In this document: positions 49,724-59,037 of the stretch, piece by piece | How the letters are laid out: each line of letters begins with the position of its first letter | How positions within the stretch are numbered: position 1 is the stretch's first letter | NCBI GenBank assembly: GCA_017415995.1 | Contig: JAFQDN010000004.1 | Location: 1 to 64,000, forward strand | Direction of reading: 5' to 3' | DNA: 64,000 nt | Origin: Akkermansia sp. | Lineage (GTDB): Bacteria; Verrucomicrobiota; Verrucomicrobiia; Verrucomicrobiales; Akkermansiaceae | Notes under the pieces: generated by a model | The model's input: the letters and a program-made list of their open reading frames with translations, nothing else | Database searches by the model: none | What the model was told of the DNA's origin: nothing | Program-made: the position numbers and the translations under genes

Positions 49724-52327
49724 ATGAACAAACGCACCTTATTATCTTTCCGGGATTGGATAGAAAGGCTGATGACAGGAGGCACCGCGGACAAATATAC
49801 AGCCATACTGGAACCGCTACTTGCAGATGCCCGCAAATTATCGTATATTGACAAACAATACGAAACAAAAGATAAATGGCAGCAAAATGCCCGGCAATAC
49901 ACACCCACGGAGCAACACAGCAAGGAAACAAACAAAGTTCTTATACACTACTTGGCTTATTTGTTGGAACAGCGCCCGGCTACGGAAGAGGCGGAACTGT
50001 TGATTGCGCCGACAATCTCGGATTTCGAGTTTTGGCTGCAAACAAAAGGTGGTCTTTCCCAGCAATTAATCAGAAAGCAGAGTACACTCTATGAGGAACT
50101 GGCAAAACGGGGATTGCAGCTGTTCAACTGCTCAACACTTAGTGAAGTTCAGGAGATACAAAACATGGTTTTGTATTCTGACTCAGCGGATAAAAATACG
50201 ATACGCTTTATCATCAGGTTCAGTGCCTTTGCAGTTACGTTAGCCACCGGAGCCCACCTTTCCGACAAGGGCGATGTTCTGAACAAAGAAAAAGCCTATG
50301 AAACGTGGGGGGTCAAACGCGGATTTATCAAAAATACCGTACGTTTGCAATCTGAATTCATTCAGCGAATAGATGAATACTTGGCGGAAGAATACGGATA
50401 CGCCTTGGTAAACACCCCGGAAAAAAGATTGGAACAAATGCTGCATTTATATGCAGATCCCAAAGCGCACGCCGTACATTTCAGAGCACAAGGGCAGAGG
50501 TCGTACATTGATACTTATTGCACGTACCTGATGGAGCAAATACCGGATATAACCCCGGTTGTGCAAGGTATATCCTCACCTCAGCATCGGGAACATCTGC
50601 CGGCATTACTGATGGGCGATGCCAGAAAAGTAGTGGAGGCCTACAAAGCGTGGTTACAACAGAACAACGTCTGTTCGACCTCAAGTCTGCGTACGTTCGC
50701 ATCATCTTTGTACACCTGCAATGACATAGCAGAAGAGGAATTTGGCTTGTCATTATTTTCTGCCGGCAACACGGAAGTGGCCGCTCTCATTAAGCTACGC
50801 ATTATTCTCAGCCACCTCTACCGCCCCGAACACGGACGCTCCATGTGGTGTTACCTTAACTTCCTTGCAGAACATGATTTATACGACAAACAAAGACAAC
50901 GGGAAACAGAGGAACGTATTCGAACCATTTTAACGGAAGAATCCGATGGGAGAATCACTCCGCACCATATCCCAACGCTATATTCGAGCTGGGAGCAAAG
51001 ATTCGGGCATCGGCTCAATTACTCGGAACCCGTTCTCCTTAATTGCATTGAACAAATGACGATTTCTGCTAATAAAAACGCAGATTTCATCCTTCCGGAA
51101 CGATTGATTTCCACCCAACATCACCTTTTGCTCAAAAACTTCATAGAAAACGGTTTCCGCAGTGGCACTCCTGCAATTGATTACGTCAAAATACAGGAAC
51201 ATCTGCCTAAAGGGGACATCCTCCTGACCCCAGCCATGATGCACCGCTACCTTGAACTGACAAATGATGGCAGCTATGAATGCGAGAAGAAGCGCATCAG
51301 ACCCGCCGGAGCAGCTAAATTGGAGCAAAAGGACATCGGTGAGTACATCTGCCGAAAACTCCGAGAATTTGACCGTCCCGTTTCTAATAGTGAACTTTTA
51401 GATGCTATTCCCTACTTGGATAAAGATAACCTGACCACCTGTTTAAATCGTAATGAAATGGGATGGAATATGGGCATCATCAACCCCAAGAGAAAAAAGC
51501 TTTTTCATGCCGATATCATCCGTCTTAATGAAGAAGAATGGGAGGATATTGTCAATGAAATAAAACTATACCTCAAAAATCATGATTACATGACATCCGG
51601 AGCACTGTATGATTGTATGAGCAGCCGCAGGCTGGATATTTTCTTGCGCTATCCGTATTTGGACGGTTCCTCCCTTTACAGCGTACTCCGCTATAAATTA
51701 GGACATATGTTCACCTTCGGATTATCTTACATCACAACAGGAAAGCAAATGGACACCCCCGGCATATTCTGTGACTTCTGCAAAGAGCATGATGTGTTCA
51801 AATTGCAGGATTTGCTGGATTTATCCGCTAAACTCTCCAAAAGCACCATCCCATTCGAGAGTATTTATAACATTTCTGCCAGAATCAACAAAACGGACTT
51901 CGTGAACAGAAGCCTTCTTCATTTTGATGTCTCTGCCACGGATAATGAACTGGAACGCTTATGTACTCATCGCTTTACCCAACTTGCGGATTTGATGAAA
52001 AAGTGGGCTCAACCCATGGTATCCGGCTTCGAATGGACGGACTTTCTCATGCAACATTACCTTTGCTTCCACAGCAAAAAATTCCGCATGCTATACCGCA
52101 ACTTTGTAAAGGGCTCTCACTGCAACGGATTTATCGTGTCTGCACAGGATGAAACTGCCGATTTCGACGAAGCCATTGCTCAATATCTTGCAACATTGCA
52201 GTTTCTGCCTACCTGCGAGCAGGCACTGGATATTCTACACAGCAAAAATCTCATCGGTGCCCGCCGTTACGACAATATTGAGGAGGTTCTCAAACGCACA
52301 CGAGAAATACAATCATCAACCTCATAA
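49724..52327 (+). CDS. Unrecognised 867-residue protein with winged-helix-like repeats
   Basis: This is a long soluble, helix-rich protein with no signal peptide, no membrane segment and no motif I can assign. The C-terminal half seems to hold at least three ~65-residue units with a common pattern of two helices and a 'LLD...L...L' core. The units begin near residues 535 (IGEYICRKLREFDRPVSNSELLDAIPYL, in part), 608 (IKLYLKNHDYMTSGALYDCM) and 678 (FCDFCKEHDVFKLQDLLDLS). They look like tandem winged helices. The N-terminal half is also alpha-helical. The coding sequence is AT-richer than its flanks and the next gene is similar, suggesting an accessory origin. It has its own promoter and no co-oriented partner. 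A DNA- or RNA-associated role is only a guess. Confidence 0.75.
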   Translation: MNKRTLLSFRDWIERLMTGGTADKYTAILEPLLADARKLSYIDKQYETKDKWQQNARQYTPTEQHSKETNKVLIHYLAYLLEQRPATEEAELLIAPTISDFEFWLQTKGGLSQQLIRKQSTLYEELAKRGLQLFNCSTLSEVQEIQNMVLYSDSADKNTIRFIIRFSAFAVTLATGAHLSDKGDVLNKEKAYETWGVKRGFIKNTVRLQSEFIQRIDEYLAEEYGYALVNTPEKRLEQMLHLYADPKAHAVHFRAQGQRSYIDTYCTYLMEQIPDITPVVQGISSPQHREHLPALLMGDARKVVEAYKAWLQQNNVCSTSSLRTFASSLYTCNDIAEEEFGLSLFSAGNTEVAALIKLRIILSHLYRPEHGRSMWCYLNFLAEHDLYDKQRQRETEERIRTILTEESDGRITPHHIPTLYSSWEQRFGHRLNYSEPVLLNCIEQMTISANKNADFILPERLISTQHHLLLKNFIENGFRSGTPAIDYVKIQEHLPKGDILLTPAMMHRYLELTNDGSYECEKKRIRPAGAAKLEQKDIGEYICRKLREFDRPVSNSELLDAIPYLDKDNLTTCLNRNEMGWNMGIINPKRKKLFHADIIRLNEEEWEDIVNEIKLYLKNHDYMTSGALYDCMSSRRLDIFLRYPYLDGSSLYSVLRYKLGHMFTFGLSYITTGKQMDTPGIFCDFCKEHDVFKLQDLLDLSAKLSKSTIPFESIYNISARINKTDFVNRSLLHFDVSATDNELERLCTHRFTQLADLMKKWAQPMVSGFEWTDFLMQHYLCFHSKKFRMLYRNFVKGSHCNGFIVSAQDETADFDEAIAQYLATLQFLPTCEQALDILHSKNLIGARRYDNIEEVLKRTREIQSSTS

Positions 52328-52361
52328 TCGCCACCGCCCCTCTGCCATAACAGGTAGTTCC

Positions 52362-53924
52362 TTACGGCCCTACTTTTACGATTATGTTACCGTCGTATTC
52401 TTCTACACTCCCAAGAGCGGGCCATGTGGGCATTTCTTTTATGACTTCACCATACCGTTCCCTATCAGCAACATTTTCAACTCTCATATAATTCAAACGC
52501 AGATAACGAATATAGGAAGGCAACCATGACCTTCCTCCCCTAAAAATGTGGGGATGAACACTCTCCGGATAAAGAGAATCAGCATTCATGTAAAACAACG
52601 ATTCAGCAGATTCCGCAAAAGAGGGTTCTCCGACAATAATGATATTAAAATTCTTTAATCCGGCAGTTCGAGCGACTTCCATTCCTCGACTATGCATGGA
52701 AATCAACTCCATTGTAGCGCGTTCGTAATTATACGCCTCGGTTCTTGCATATGCGCCGACTGCGTAAATTGCCGATAATACGGCTACAGATAAAAATGCA
52801 ATAAAACATTTTACCATATGCGGGTGCCAGCACTTTGTACGACATATTAAAAGCGCCCAAACACACGCAGCAGCCAAAGGCTCTGCTATATTAACACGGT
52901 CAGGCATTTTACATACAAATACAACACCTATCAAGAAAGGAACATACAATAGAAACAACAACATCCCCCCTACAATAAACGCCAACTTTTTGGTGCCTCG
53001 TTTCCACACAGAATAAACAATCAGAGCAACCGGAACTAATGAAGCTGCGTATATCCATTGGCCTTGGTGCGACAATCCCAACATATTGGAAAAAGGAACC
53101 GTAAACATATACCTCGCTAAACACCGGACTTGCAACTCCGGAGGCAACCCGTCCAACCTCGACCACTTTACAAAATCCCCCTGATATTGTACGATACTCT
53201 CTAAAATCGGAGACGAAACTAGAGGGGAACACATTAATACTCTACCAACAACAAACCACAGAACAGTGCCCGCGAGTGCCACAAGCAATGCCCTGAACAC
53301 ATTCTTAGCACTCATAATGCTACCATTCAGAATAAGCATGATATAGTACCCTCCCCACAGCACAAAAATGTACAGCAACATGGACTGGTAGCACGCAGCA
53401 GATAAAGCAACAAGCAATGAAGCAATCAGTCCGCTCACCCAACCTCTATTTTTTATCATGAGATATACTGAACCGGAAGAAAGCAAGAACCCCAGCGCGA
53501 CGACATCACTCTGGTTAGAATACATCAATTGGTACAACCACTGTATTCCACACAGGTAGATACAACCGTATGCCAATCGCTTTTTGTACGAATTAATGTT
53601 AAAAATACGGACATGAAGCAGCAAGCTCAGAGAGATTGCTGCGCCTGCAACTAAACCGGCAACCAAAGGCAACGCTCCAAACCCGAGAATTGACCTCCAC
53701 AAGGCCACGCCCCACCGCATATTGGCAATATACAATTCATGATGGACAGTCACACCTTCGTGAACCTCCTCCATAACATAGCCTAAACGAAAACTAATGA
53801 GCCCATAAATAGTACAATATAAGAAAAAAACAGACAAACAAAAAATATAGTCTTTCTGTTTATCGCTCAATAATGAGCTTAACGAATCATTATGATTATT
53901 GATATTCATATCTGCATTTGCCAT
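52362..53924 (-). CDS. Polytopic membrane protein, GtrII-like glucosyltransferase domain
   Basis: This 520-residue protein has about 10-11 predicted membrane helices and a C-terminal extracytoplasmic stretch of about 110 residues (from YARTEAYNYERATMEL). The layout and blocks such as YGLISFRLGY, MRWGVALWRSILGFG, YSNQSDVVALGFLLSSG and AACYQSMLLYIF are like the Glucos_trans_II (GtrII) family. That family adds glucosyl residues to O-antigen or other surface polymers using a lipid-linked donor. No gtrA/gtrB partner lies beside it. Base composition is AT-rich like its convergent neighbour. Confidence in the family is moderate; in membrane location it is high. Confidence 0.62.
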   Translation of the reverse strand: MANADMNINNHNDSLSSLLSDKQKDYIFCLSVFFLYCTIYGLISFRLGYVMEEVHEGVTVHHELYIANMRWGVALWRSILGFGALPLVAGLVAGAAISLSLLLHVRIFNINSYKKRLAYGCIYLCGIQWLYQLMYSNQSDVVALGFLLSSGSVYLMIKNRGWVSGLIASLLVALSAACYQSMLLYIFVLWGGYYIMLILNGSIMSAKNVFRALLVALAGTVLWFVVGRVLMCSPLVSSPILESIVQYQGDFVKWSRLDGLPPELQVRCLARYMFTVPFSNMLGLSHQGQWIYAASLVPVALIVYSVWKRGTKKLAFIVGGMLLFLLYVPFLIGVVFVCKMPDRVNIAEPLAAACVWALLICRTKCWHPHMVKCFIAFLSVAVLSAIYAVGAYARTEAYNYERATMELISMHSRGMEVARTAGLKNFNIIIVGEPSFAESAESLFYMNADSLYPESVHPHIFRGGRSWLPSYIRYLRLNYMRVENVADRERYGEVIKEMPTWPALGSVEEYDGNIIVKVGP

Positions 53925-53962
53925 TGAATCAAAGCGAAGTGAGACTATCCCTCCGCGACTTC

Positions 53963-53992
53963 ATTCTAACACGTAAAAACAGTGATATGCAA
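53963..53992 (-). promoter_or_regulatory. Promoter candidate of the GtrII-like gene (TTGCAT-18-TAGAAT)
   Basis: On the minus strand TTGCAT (53987-53992) and TAGAAT (53963-53968) have an 18 bp spacer. They lie 38 bp upstream of the ATG. Confidence 0.4.
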
Positions 53993-54044
53993 GCTCAAAA
54001 ACGAACAAAGGCCGCAAAAGTTCACAGATAAAGAAAGTTCAGGC

Positions 54045-54073
54045 TTTACGAAGCAGAGGCAATGTGCTAGAAT
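54045..54073 (+). promoter_or_regulatory. Promoter of typA (TTTACG-17-TAGAAT)
   Basis: TTTACG (54045-54050) and TAGAAT (54068-54073) have a 17 bp spacer. The leader to the ATG at 54111 would be about 31 nt. Confidence 0.5.
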
Positions 54074-54110
54074 GGGGCGACGCGCGTGACACCGACGCGC
54101 CAGAAAAGAT

Positions 54111-55943
54111 ATGAGTGATCCCACAAAGTTCCGCAACCTTGCCATCATCGCCCACGTAGACCATGGAAAAACCACGCTGGTGGATCAACTGTTGAAAGCA
54201 GGTGGCACCTACCGAGAAAACCAAGAAGTGCAAGACCGCGCCATGGACTCCATGGATTTAGAGCGGGAAAAAGGAATCACGATTAAAGCAAAAAACACGT
54301 CCATCCACTGGAACGGCTACACCATCAACATTGTAGATACCCCGGGGCACGCAGACTTCGGTGCTGAGGTAGAACGCGTAATGAAAATGGTGGATGGAGT
54401 CATCTTGGTCGTGGATGCCTATGAGGGTCCCCAAGCACAAACACGATTTGTATTAAGAAAAGCCTTAGAAGAAGGATTGTTGCCCATTGTTGTCGTCAAC
54501 AAGATAGACCGCCCTCATGCAGACCCGATGAAGGTGCATGACCAGGTACTGGAGCTGCTCTTGGAGCTGGACGCCACGGAGGAGCAATTCGAGGCTCCTT
54601 TTGTATATGGCTCTGCACGCGATGGCTACTTCATGAACAGCCCGGAGAACGAGCCGCCGGTGGATTGCACTCCCCTTCTTTACCGAATCGTCAAGCACAT
54701 ACCGGCACCCAAAGATGCCGATGCGGAGCAACCGTTCAAGATGCTCATATCCAACATCGATTGGGATGATTACGTGGGGCGTGTTGCCGTGGGACGCATT
54801 ACCAGCGGACGCGTGCAAAAGGGAGACACTCTTTACCTGCTCCGACAGGACGGCTCGCGCATACAAGGCAAAGTCACCAAACTTTTTGAATACAGCGGGC
54901 TACAAACAACGGACTCCGCAATCGGCGAAGCCGGCAACATCATCGGTCTTTCCGGGTTTGAAGACGCAGACATCGGACAAACCCTTGCAGCCGATGCAGA
55001 GGCGGAGGCCATGCCCTTTGTACAGATAGACCCGCCTACCGTTCAAATGGAGTTCAGCATCAATGACGGTCCGTTGGGTGGTAAAGATGGCAAAAATGTC
55101 ACCAGCAGAGTCATCCGAGATCGCCTGATGCGAGAGATGCGCACCAACATCTCCATCAAAGTAGAAGACACGGATTTGGCAGGCGTATTCATGGTATCCG
55201 CTCGTGGCACCATGCAAATTGCCATCTTGGTGGAACAAATGCGCCGCGAAAATTACGAGGTACTCGTATCGCGCCCCAAAGTCATTACCCGAGAAATTAA
55301 CGGCAGCATCTGCGAGCCGTTCGAAACCGTCTTCATAGAAGTACCGGATGACTGCGCCAACGGCACTGTGCGAATTCTCGGCAACCGGCGCGGTATATTG
55401 GAAAACATGGAAACAACGGGAAACGGGCGCACTTTCATACAGGCAACCATACCGACCCGTGGTCTTATCGGCTTTGAGTTTGAGCTGGTGAACCTGACGA
55501 GCGGTCACGGCATATTTTCCCATCTTTTTAAAGAATACGCACCTTATGCCGGGGAGATTGTCACGCGACAAAGCAGCACTCTTATATCTATGGAAAACGG
55601 CATTGCCCGCCCCTATGCACTGCAAGCAATGGAGGAGCGAGGCTCCCTCTTCATTGCCCCGGGAGACGAAGTATATGAGGGCATGATTGTGGGAGAAAAC
55701 CCCAAACCCATTGATATCCCTGTCAATCCCACACGAGAAAAGCACCTCACAAACCACCGTTCTGCCACAAAAAATGATTCCATACAGCTTACGCCCCCGC
55801 GTATTTTTTCATTGGAGCGAGCTATTGAGTACATTGAACCGGATGAGCTTGTAGAAGCAACGCCACACTTTATCCGAATGCGCAAGCGTATTCTGGATGC
55901 CACGGCGCGCAAACGTGCGGAAATTAAGCTCCAAGGGAACTGA
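54111..55943 (+). CDS. typA: Ribosome-associated GTPase TypA/BipA
   Basis: This 610-residue translational GTPase has G1 [12 protein letters not shown], switch [10 protein letters not shown]3 [17 protein letters not shown]4 VVNKIDR, and the EF-G-like domains II, III and V. The BipA-specific C-terminal domain follows (SRGLIG-like [41 protein letters not shown], in part). It assists 50S assembly and stress or low-temperature growth. An ankyrin gene follows 11 bp downstream. Confidence 0.97.
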   Translation: MSDPTKFRNLAIIAHVDHGKTTLVDQLLKAGGTYRENQEVQDRAMDSMDLEREKGITIKAKNTSIHWNGYTINIVDTPGHADFGAEVERVMKMVDGVILVVDAYEGPQAQTRFVLRKALEEGLLPIVVVNKIDRPHADPMKVHDQVLELLLELDATEEQFEAPFVYGSARDGYFMNSPENEPPVDCTPLLYRIVKHIPAPKDADAEQPFKMLISNIDWDDYVGRVAVGRITSGRVQKGDTLYLLRQDGSRIQGKVTKLFEYSGLQTTDSAIGEAGNIIGLSGFEDADIGQTLAADAEAEAMPFVQIDPPTVQMEFSINDGPLGGKDGKNVTSRVIRDRLMREMRTNISIKVEDTDLAGVFMVSARGTMQIAILVEQMRRENYEVLVSRPKVITREINGSICEPFETVFIEVPDDCANGTVRILGNRRGILENMETTGNGRTFIQATIPTRGLIGFEFELVNLTSGHGIFSHLFKEYAPYAGEIVTRQSSTLISMENGIARPYALQAMEERGSLFIAPGDEVYEGMIVGENPKPIDIPVNPTREKHLTNHRSATKNDSIQLTPPRIFSLERAIEYIEPDELVEATPHFIRMRKRILDATARKRAEIKLQGN

Positions 55944-55954
55944 GTTTCTCTACC

Positions 55955-56590
55955 ATGGATAACGAAGCATTCCAAATATCAACCCCTCTTTTCCGAGCCA
56001 TCACCGGAGGAGATACGGAAAAAGTACGACAACTACTGCTCAACGGAGCGGACCCGAATGAGTGCGACGGGTTGGACGACGAAACAGCACTTCTCATAGC
56101 AGCAGTAGAGGGACGTACGGAGATAGTCAGACTTTTGCTGGAAGCAGGCGCCAACCCCGAGCAGTACGACATTCATGGATATTCAGCCCTGATGGCGGCA
56201 GTATGCGCCGATTCCCTTCCGATAGTGCAATTGCTACTGGCAGCCGGAGCAAATGTGCATGCGAGGTGTTCCCGCAGCGGAGCCGAAGCCTTACATGATG
56301 CCGCCGCCGGATGCCATACTGCCATAACCCGTGAGCTGCTACAGGCCGGAGCAGATGCGAATGGCGGAGAGACAAAAGAAGGGCTTACCGCTCTGATGTG
56401 TGCCGTACAGGCACTTTGCCCGGACATTGTTGAGATGCTGCTGGAGCACGGAGCCAAAGCCGACACCCGCAGCAGCAAAGGGTTCACCGCTATCGAGCTC
56501 TTAAACCACAAGGAAACAGAGCTTTGGCAGCCCATACACCTTACCCGAGCTGCTAAAATACGCACTCTTCTGGCGCACGCCCCCCGGTAA
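55955..56590 (+). CDS. Ankyrin-repeat protein
   Basis: This 211-residue protein consists almost wholly of ankyrin repeats (five to six). Typical units are GDTEKVRQLLLNGADPNECDG, GRTEIVRLLLEAGANPEQYD and ALCPDIVEMLLEHGAKADTRS (in part). It has no signal peptide, so it is probably a cytosolic protein-interaction module. It lies 11 bp after typA on the same strand and is likely co-transcribed with it. Its partner is unknown. Confidence 0.9.
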   Translation: MDNEAFQISTPLFRAITGGDTEKVRQLLLNGADPNECDGLDDETALLIAAVEGRTEIVRLLLEAGANPEQYDIHGYSALMAAVCADSLPIVQLLLAAGANVHARCSRSGAEALHDAAAGCHTAITRELLQAGADANGGETKEGLTALMCAVQALCPDIVEMLLEHGAKADTRSSKGFTAIELLNHKETELWQPIHLTRAAKIRTLLAHAPR

Positions 56591-56592
56591 AC

Positions 56593-56916
56593 TTACTGCT
56601 GGGATTCCAACAACTCGGCCGCCACGCGTACGCAATCTTGGCAGGCTACTCTCGGGGTGCCTCCCTTCAGGTCACGGCAACACGTTGCCCCCAGCTTCTC
56701 TGCAAATGCAGCTTTCAGTGCCTCAGCCCTTTCCGGAGCCACCATCAGAGCTCCGTACAATGCGCCGCATGTTCCCTCCGGGGCGCGACCTCCTCCACAC
56801 GTCTTCATCTCCTCCAACAAATCCATTCGCCCGAAGGCTGCGCAAATTGTTTGTGCACAGTTATACATGTAAGGCGGTTCACGGAAGGTGGATAATGCTT
56901 TCTCTGCTGTGTTCAT
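56593..56916 (-). CDS. C_GCAxxG_C_C family protein
   Basis: This 107-residue Cys-rich protein carries YNCAQTICAAFG, then KTCGGGRAPEGTCGALYGAL, matching the C-x(n)-GCAxxG-C-C family pattern, and further Cys in GATCCRDLKGG and VACQDCVR. The family is thought to bind a redox cofactor or metal cluster and is sometimes fused to or found near oxidoreductases. The ATG at 56916 is supported by a promoter 10 nt upstream; the longer frame would include the promoter. It is convergent with the ankyrin gene. Confidence 0.85.
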   Translation of the reverse strand: MNTAEKALSTFREPPYMYNCAQTICAAFGRMDLLEEMKTCGGGRAPEGTCGALYGALMVAPERAEALKAAFAEKLGATCCRDLKGGTPRVACQDCVRVAAELLESQQ

Positions 56917-56926
56917 GGCTAAGGTT

Positions 56927-56955
56927 AGTATAATATCCCCCGATTTTATTGTCAA
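56927..56955 (-). promoter_or_regulatory. Near-leaderless promoter of the C_GCAxxG_C_C gene (TTGACA-17-TATACT)
   Basis: On the minus strand TTGACA (56950-56955) and TATACT (56927-56932) have a 17 bp spacer. The ATG at 56916 follows after 10 nt. Confidence 0.65.
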
Positions 56956-57043
56956 CGCTAATTTTAAGCTTTTATCTTTCGATAGAACTCAGCATTACCT
57001 ACTCAGCGTTTGAGCCTTACAAAATTCAGAAAAAAATAATTGT

Positions 57044-57071
57044 TTGACATTCTGAACAAAAGTATTACAAT
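57044..57071 (+). promoter_or_regulatory. Promoter of the small secreted protein gene (TTGACA-16-TACAAT)
   Basis: TTGACA (57044-57049) and TACAAT (57066-57071) have a 16 bp spacer. The leader to ATG 57100 would be about 21 nt. Confidence 0.65.
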
Positions 57072-57099
57072 AGGGGCAACTAAACAAACTGTATAAGAG

Positions 57100-57519
57100 A
57101 TGAAAAACACTGTACTTTTAGCCGCAGCCCTCTGCGCACCGCTCGCCATGGCACAGGAAATCACTGATCCGTCAGCCTCCGCAGCCGACACACAAACCCA
57201 GAAAGTGGAAGCCGCCATCGATGAATTGTGCGAACTACAAGTCAAGATTGTAGAGCAGCTGGAGAGCGCGAAAGACCGCGACAGCGCCGATGCAGCAGCC
57301 GAGCAACTTTTCGCAATCATCAGCCGCGTGCAGGAATTGCAAGGCGATGCAAGAGCCATCAAAGATTGTGACCAAGCTACTCAGCAACGCTTGCTCAAAA
57401 AACTCCTTGTTGTAACATTCAGCATCGATAAGCGCAAAAAAGCCGTTGGCAAGTCCTTGGTGGAAAACGAATTCTACGGCAGTGAAAATCTCAAGAACGC
57501 CGTACGCATGATGCTGTAA
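57100..57519 (+). CDS. Small secreted helical protein
   Basis: This 139-residue protein has a clear signal peptide (MKNTVLLAAALCAPLAMAQ, cleavage after AMA). The mature part is mainly helical and charged (KVEAAIDELCELQVKIVEQLESAKDRDSADAAAEQL, in part), with two Cys (one in DELCEL, one in IKDCDQ) that could pair. No family is recognised. It has a strong promoter and a strong terminator of its own, so it is probably well expressed in the periplasm. Confidence 0.7.
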   Translation: MKNTVLLAAALCAPLAMAQEITDPSASAADTQTQKVEAAIDELCELQVKIVEQLESAKDRDSADAAAEQLFAIISRVQELQGDARAIKDCDQATQQRLLKKLLVVTFSIDKRKKAVGKSLVENEFYGSENLKNAVRMML

Positions 57520-57545
57520 TCTCTTTTTAGCAAACTAAGTTTATT

Positions 57546-57584
57546 AAAAGCCCCCTGCTTTCGCTAAAAGCAGGGGGCTTTTAC
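57546..57584. terminator. Strong bidirectional terminator
   Basis: The 16-bp stem AAAAGCCCCCTGCTTT/AAAGCAGGGGGCTTTT (57546-57561 and 57567-57582) lies between convergent genes. It is flanked by T-rich sequence on both strands. Confidence 0.9.
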
Positions 57585-57610
57585 TTTAGGCAAAATGCTG
57601 AAACACGCCC

Positions 57611-58855
57611 TTATTTAGCAGGAGGAGCCGGAGCATCACCGTACATGTTAGGTCCTGTTGATTTGGAGAACAAATAAACATAACCGAGTACGGGAGTAAA
57701 AGCAGCTGAACCGGATTTACCGACATCATGCATGCGCCGAATCGTAACCGCTGCCATCGGCAAGGCAAATGCCAGCAGGGCTAATAAGAAAACTACTGCC
57801 ACTGCAATTAATACAAGCGAATATTCTGTCCCTAATATAAAAAATATTAAGAAAGCAACAAGTAACAGCTGATTAACAGCAAAAAACCACCAATATTCAC
57901 TTCGGGAGGCGCGACCGCTAAACTGAGCATAACGCTTCAGACAAGAAACTGTGGCACTGATGAGATTATACCCATTGTTCTGCGGATACCCGGCCGTAGC
58001 TCCATACGGAGCAGAAGCGCTATACGACTGCTGTGCCCCATAAGGATTGGGAGGAGGTGCGCCATACGGCTGCGGTGCACCGTAAGGATTGGGAGAAGGC
58101 GCACCATACGGCTGCGGTGCACCGTAAGGATTGGGAGGGGGCGCACCATACGGCTGCGGTGCACCGTAAGGATTGGGAGGGGGCGCACCATACGGCTGCT
58201 GTGCCCCATAAGGATTGGGAGGAGGCGCAGCATACGGCTGCTGTGCTCCATAAGGATTCGGAGGCGGTGCGCCATACGGCTGCGGTGCACCGTAAGGATT
58301 GGGAGGGGGTGCACCATACGGCTGCTGTGCACCGTAAGGATTGGGAGGGGGCGCACCATACGGCTGCGGTGCTCCATAAGGATTCGGAGGCGGTGTTGCA
58401 CTCGGAAGTTTGGCAATTTTCGGCCGAGGAGCAACGTGAGCACCGGGTTGTTGCGGGTGGTTGGGAGCTACTGTCTTTTTGCGAGGAGCGGGAAACAGAG
58501 TTTCCAGAGGCTCCCATGAGGAAGAACCGACAGGACAAGCTTTTGTGCCCTTCGGCAACTTACCGGAATCAACAAGAGAACGCACCTCAGCCTCAGTTTT
58601 AGGTCCTAAAGTCTTACCGTCAACTGTGTAAATATAATATGATTTTTGCTCCTGAGTTGCAGGAGGTTGCTGCGGTTGTGGCGTCTTCTGAGGAGCGGGG
58701 AACAGAGTTTCCAGAGGTGACCAAGACTCAGAACCAACCGGGCAGACTTGCGTACCCTTCGGCAATTTTTGCTCGTCTATGAGAGAACGCACCTCGTGTT
58801 CTTCCATAGGGCCTAGAGTTTTGCCTTCCACTGTATAGATGTAGTATGACTTCAT
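57611..58855 (-). CDS. GYF_2 x2 / PYGA-repeat / DUF805 membrane protein
   Basis: This 414-residue protein begins at ATG 58855. It has two GYF_2 domains (SYYIYTVEGKTLGPMEEHEV... and SYYIYTVDGKTLGPKTEAEV..., each ending SWxPLETLFPAP). A Pro/Tyr/Gly-rich linker of nine 14-residue repeats (PPPNPYGA(P/Q)QPYGA) follows. A C-terminal DUF805 domain with several membrane helices completes it (YAQFSGRASRSEYWWF, in part; VTIRRMHDVGKSG). GYF_2 modules are taken to be cytosolic interaction domains and DUF805 an inner membrane domain of unknown role. A linker this regular in DNA suggests repeat-number variation between strains. Confidence 0.88.
   Translation of the reverse strand: MKSYYIYTVEGKTLGPMEEHEVRSLIDEQKLPKGTQVCPVGSESWSPLETLFPAPQKTPQPQQPPATQEQKSYYIYTVDGKTLGPKTEAEVRSLVDSGKLPKGTKACPVGSSSWEPLETLFPAPRKKTVAPNHPQQPGAHVAPRPKIAKLPSATPPPNPYGAPQPYGAPPPNPYGAQQPYGAPPPNPYGAPQPYGAPPPNPYGAQQPYAAPPPNPYGAQQPYGAPPPNPYGAPQPYGAPPPNPYGAPQPYGAPSPNPYGAPQPYGAPPPNPYGAQQSYSASAPYGATAGYPQNNGYNLISATVSCLKRYAQFSGRASRSEYWWFFAVNQLLLVAFLIFFILGTEYSLVLIAVAVVFLLALLAFALPMAAVTIRRMHDVGKSGSAAFTPVLGYVYLFSKSTGPNMYGDAPAPPAK
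58017..58394 (-). repeat. In-frame 42-bp tandem repeat (9 units) in the GYF/DUF805 gene
   Basis: Plus-strand units beginning GGATT(G/C)GG start at 58044, 58086, 58128, 58170, 58212, 58254, 58296, 58338 and 58380, exactly 42 bp apart. They encode the 14-residue PPPNPYGA(P/Q)QPYGA unit. Units differ at a few positions, mostly P/Q and silent changes. Confidence 0.92.
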
Positions 58856-58882
58856 AAGCAAATTCGATATCCGATGGGCACT

Positions 58883-58911
58883 AGCATACACCATCAATCA
58901 TATGTTAACAA
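58883..58911 (-). promoter_or_regulatory. Promoter candidate of the GYF/DUF805 gene (TTGTTA-17-TATGCT)
   Basis: On the minus strand TTGTTA (58906-58911) and TATGCT (58883-58888) have a 17 bp spacer, with a leader of about 20 nt. Confidence 0.4.
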
Positions 58912-59001
58912 GCATTTTTATCACACATATAACTTTTTTTATATTTCATCATCTATTCTTCGATTTCAGTCAAGATTCCGAGCGTCAAATAAAATAAGGG
59001 A

Positions 59002-59029
59002 TTGCAAAACAAGAAAAAAGGAGTATACT
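59002..59029 (+). promoter_or_regulatory. Leaderless promoter of the ABC-F gene (TTGCAA-16-TATACT)
   Basis: TTGCAA (59002-59007) and TATACT (59024-59029) have a 16 bp spacer. The ATG at 59038 follows after 8 nt. The frame extending back to 59002 would contain the promoter. Confidence 0.6.
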
Positions 59030-59037
59030 ATTCGCGC

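Noticed and set aside
58017-58394. Possible CRISPR array
   Set aside because: Units are contiguous 42-bp in-frame repeats with no unique spacers.
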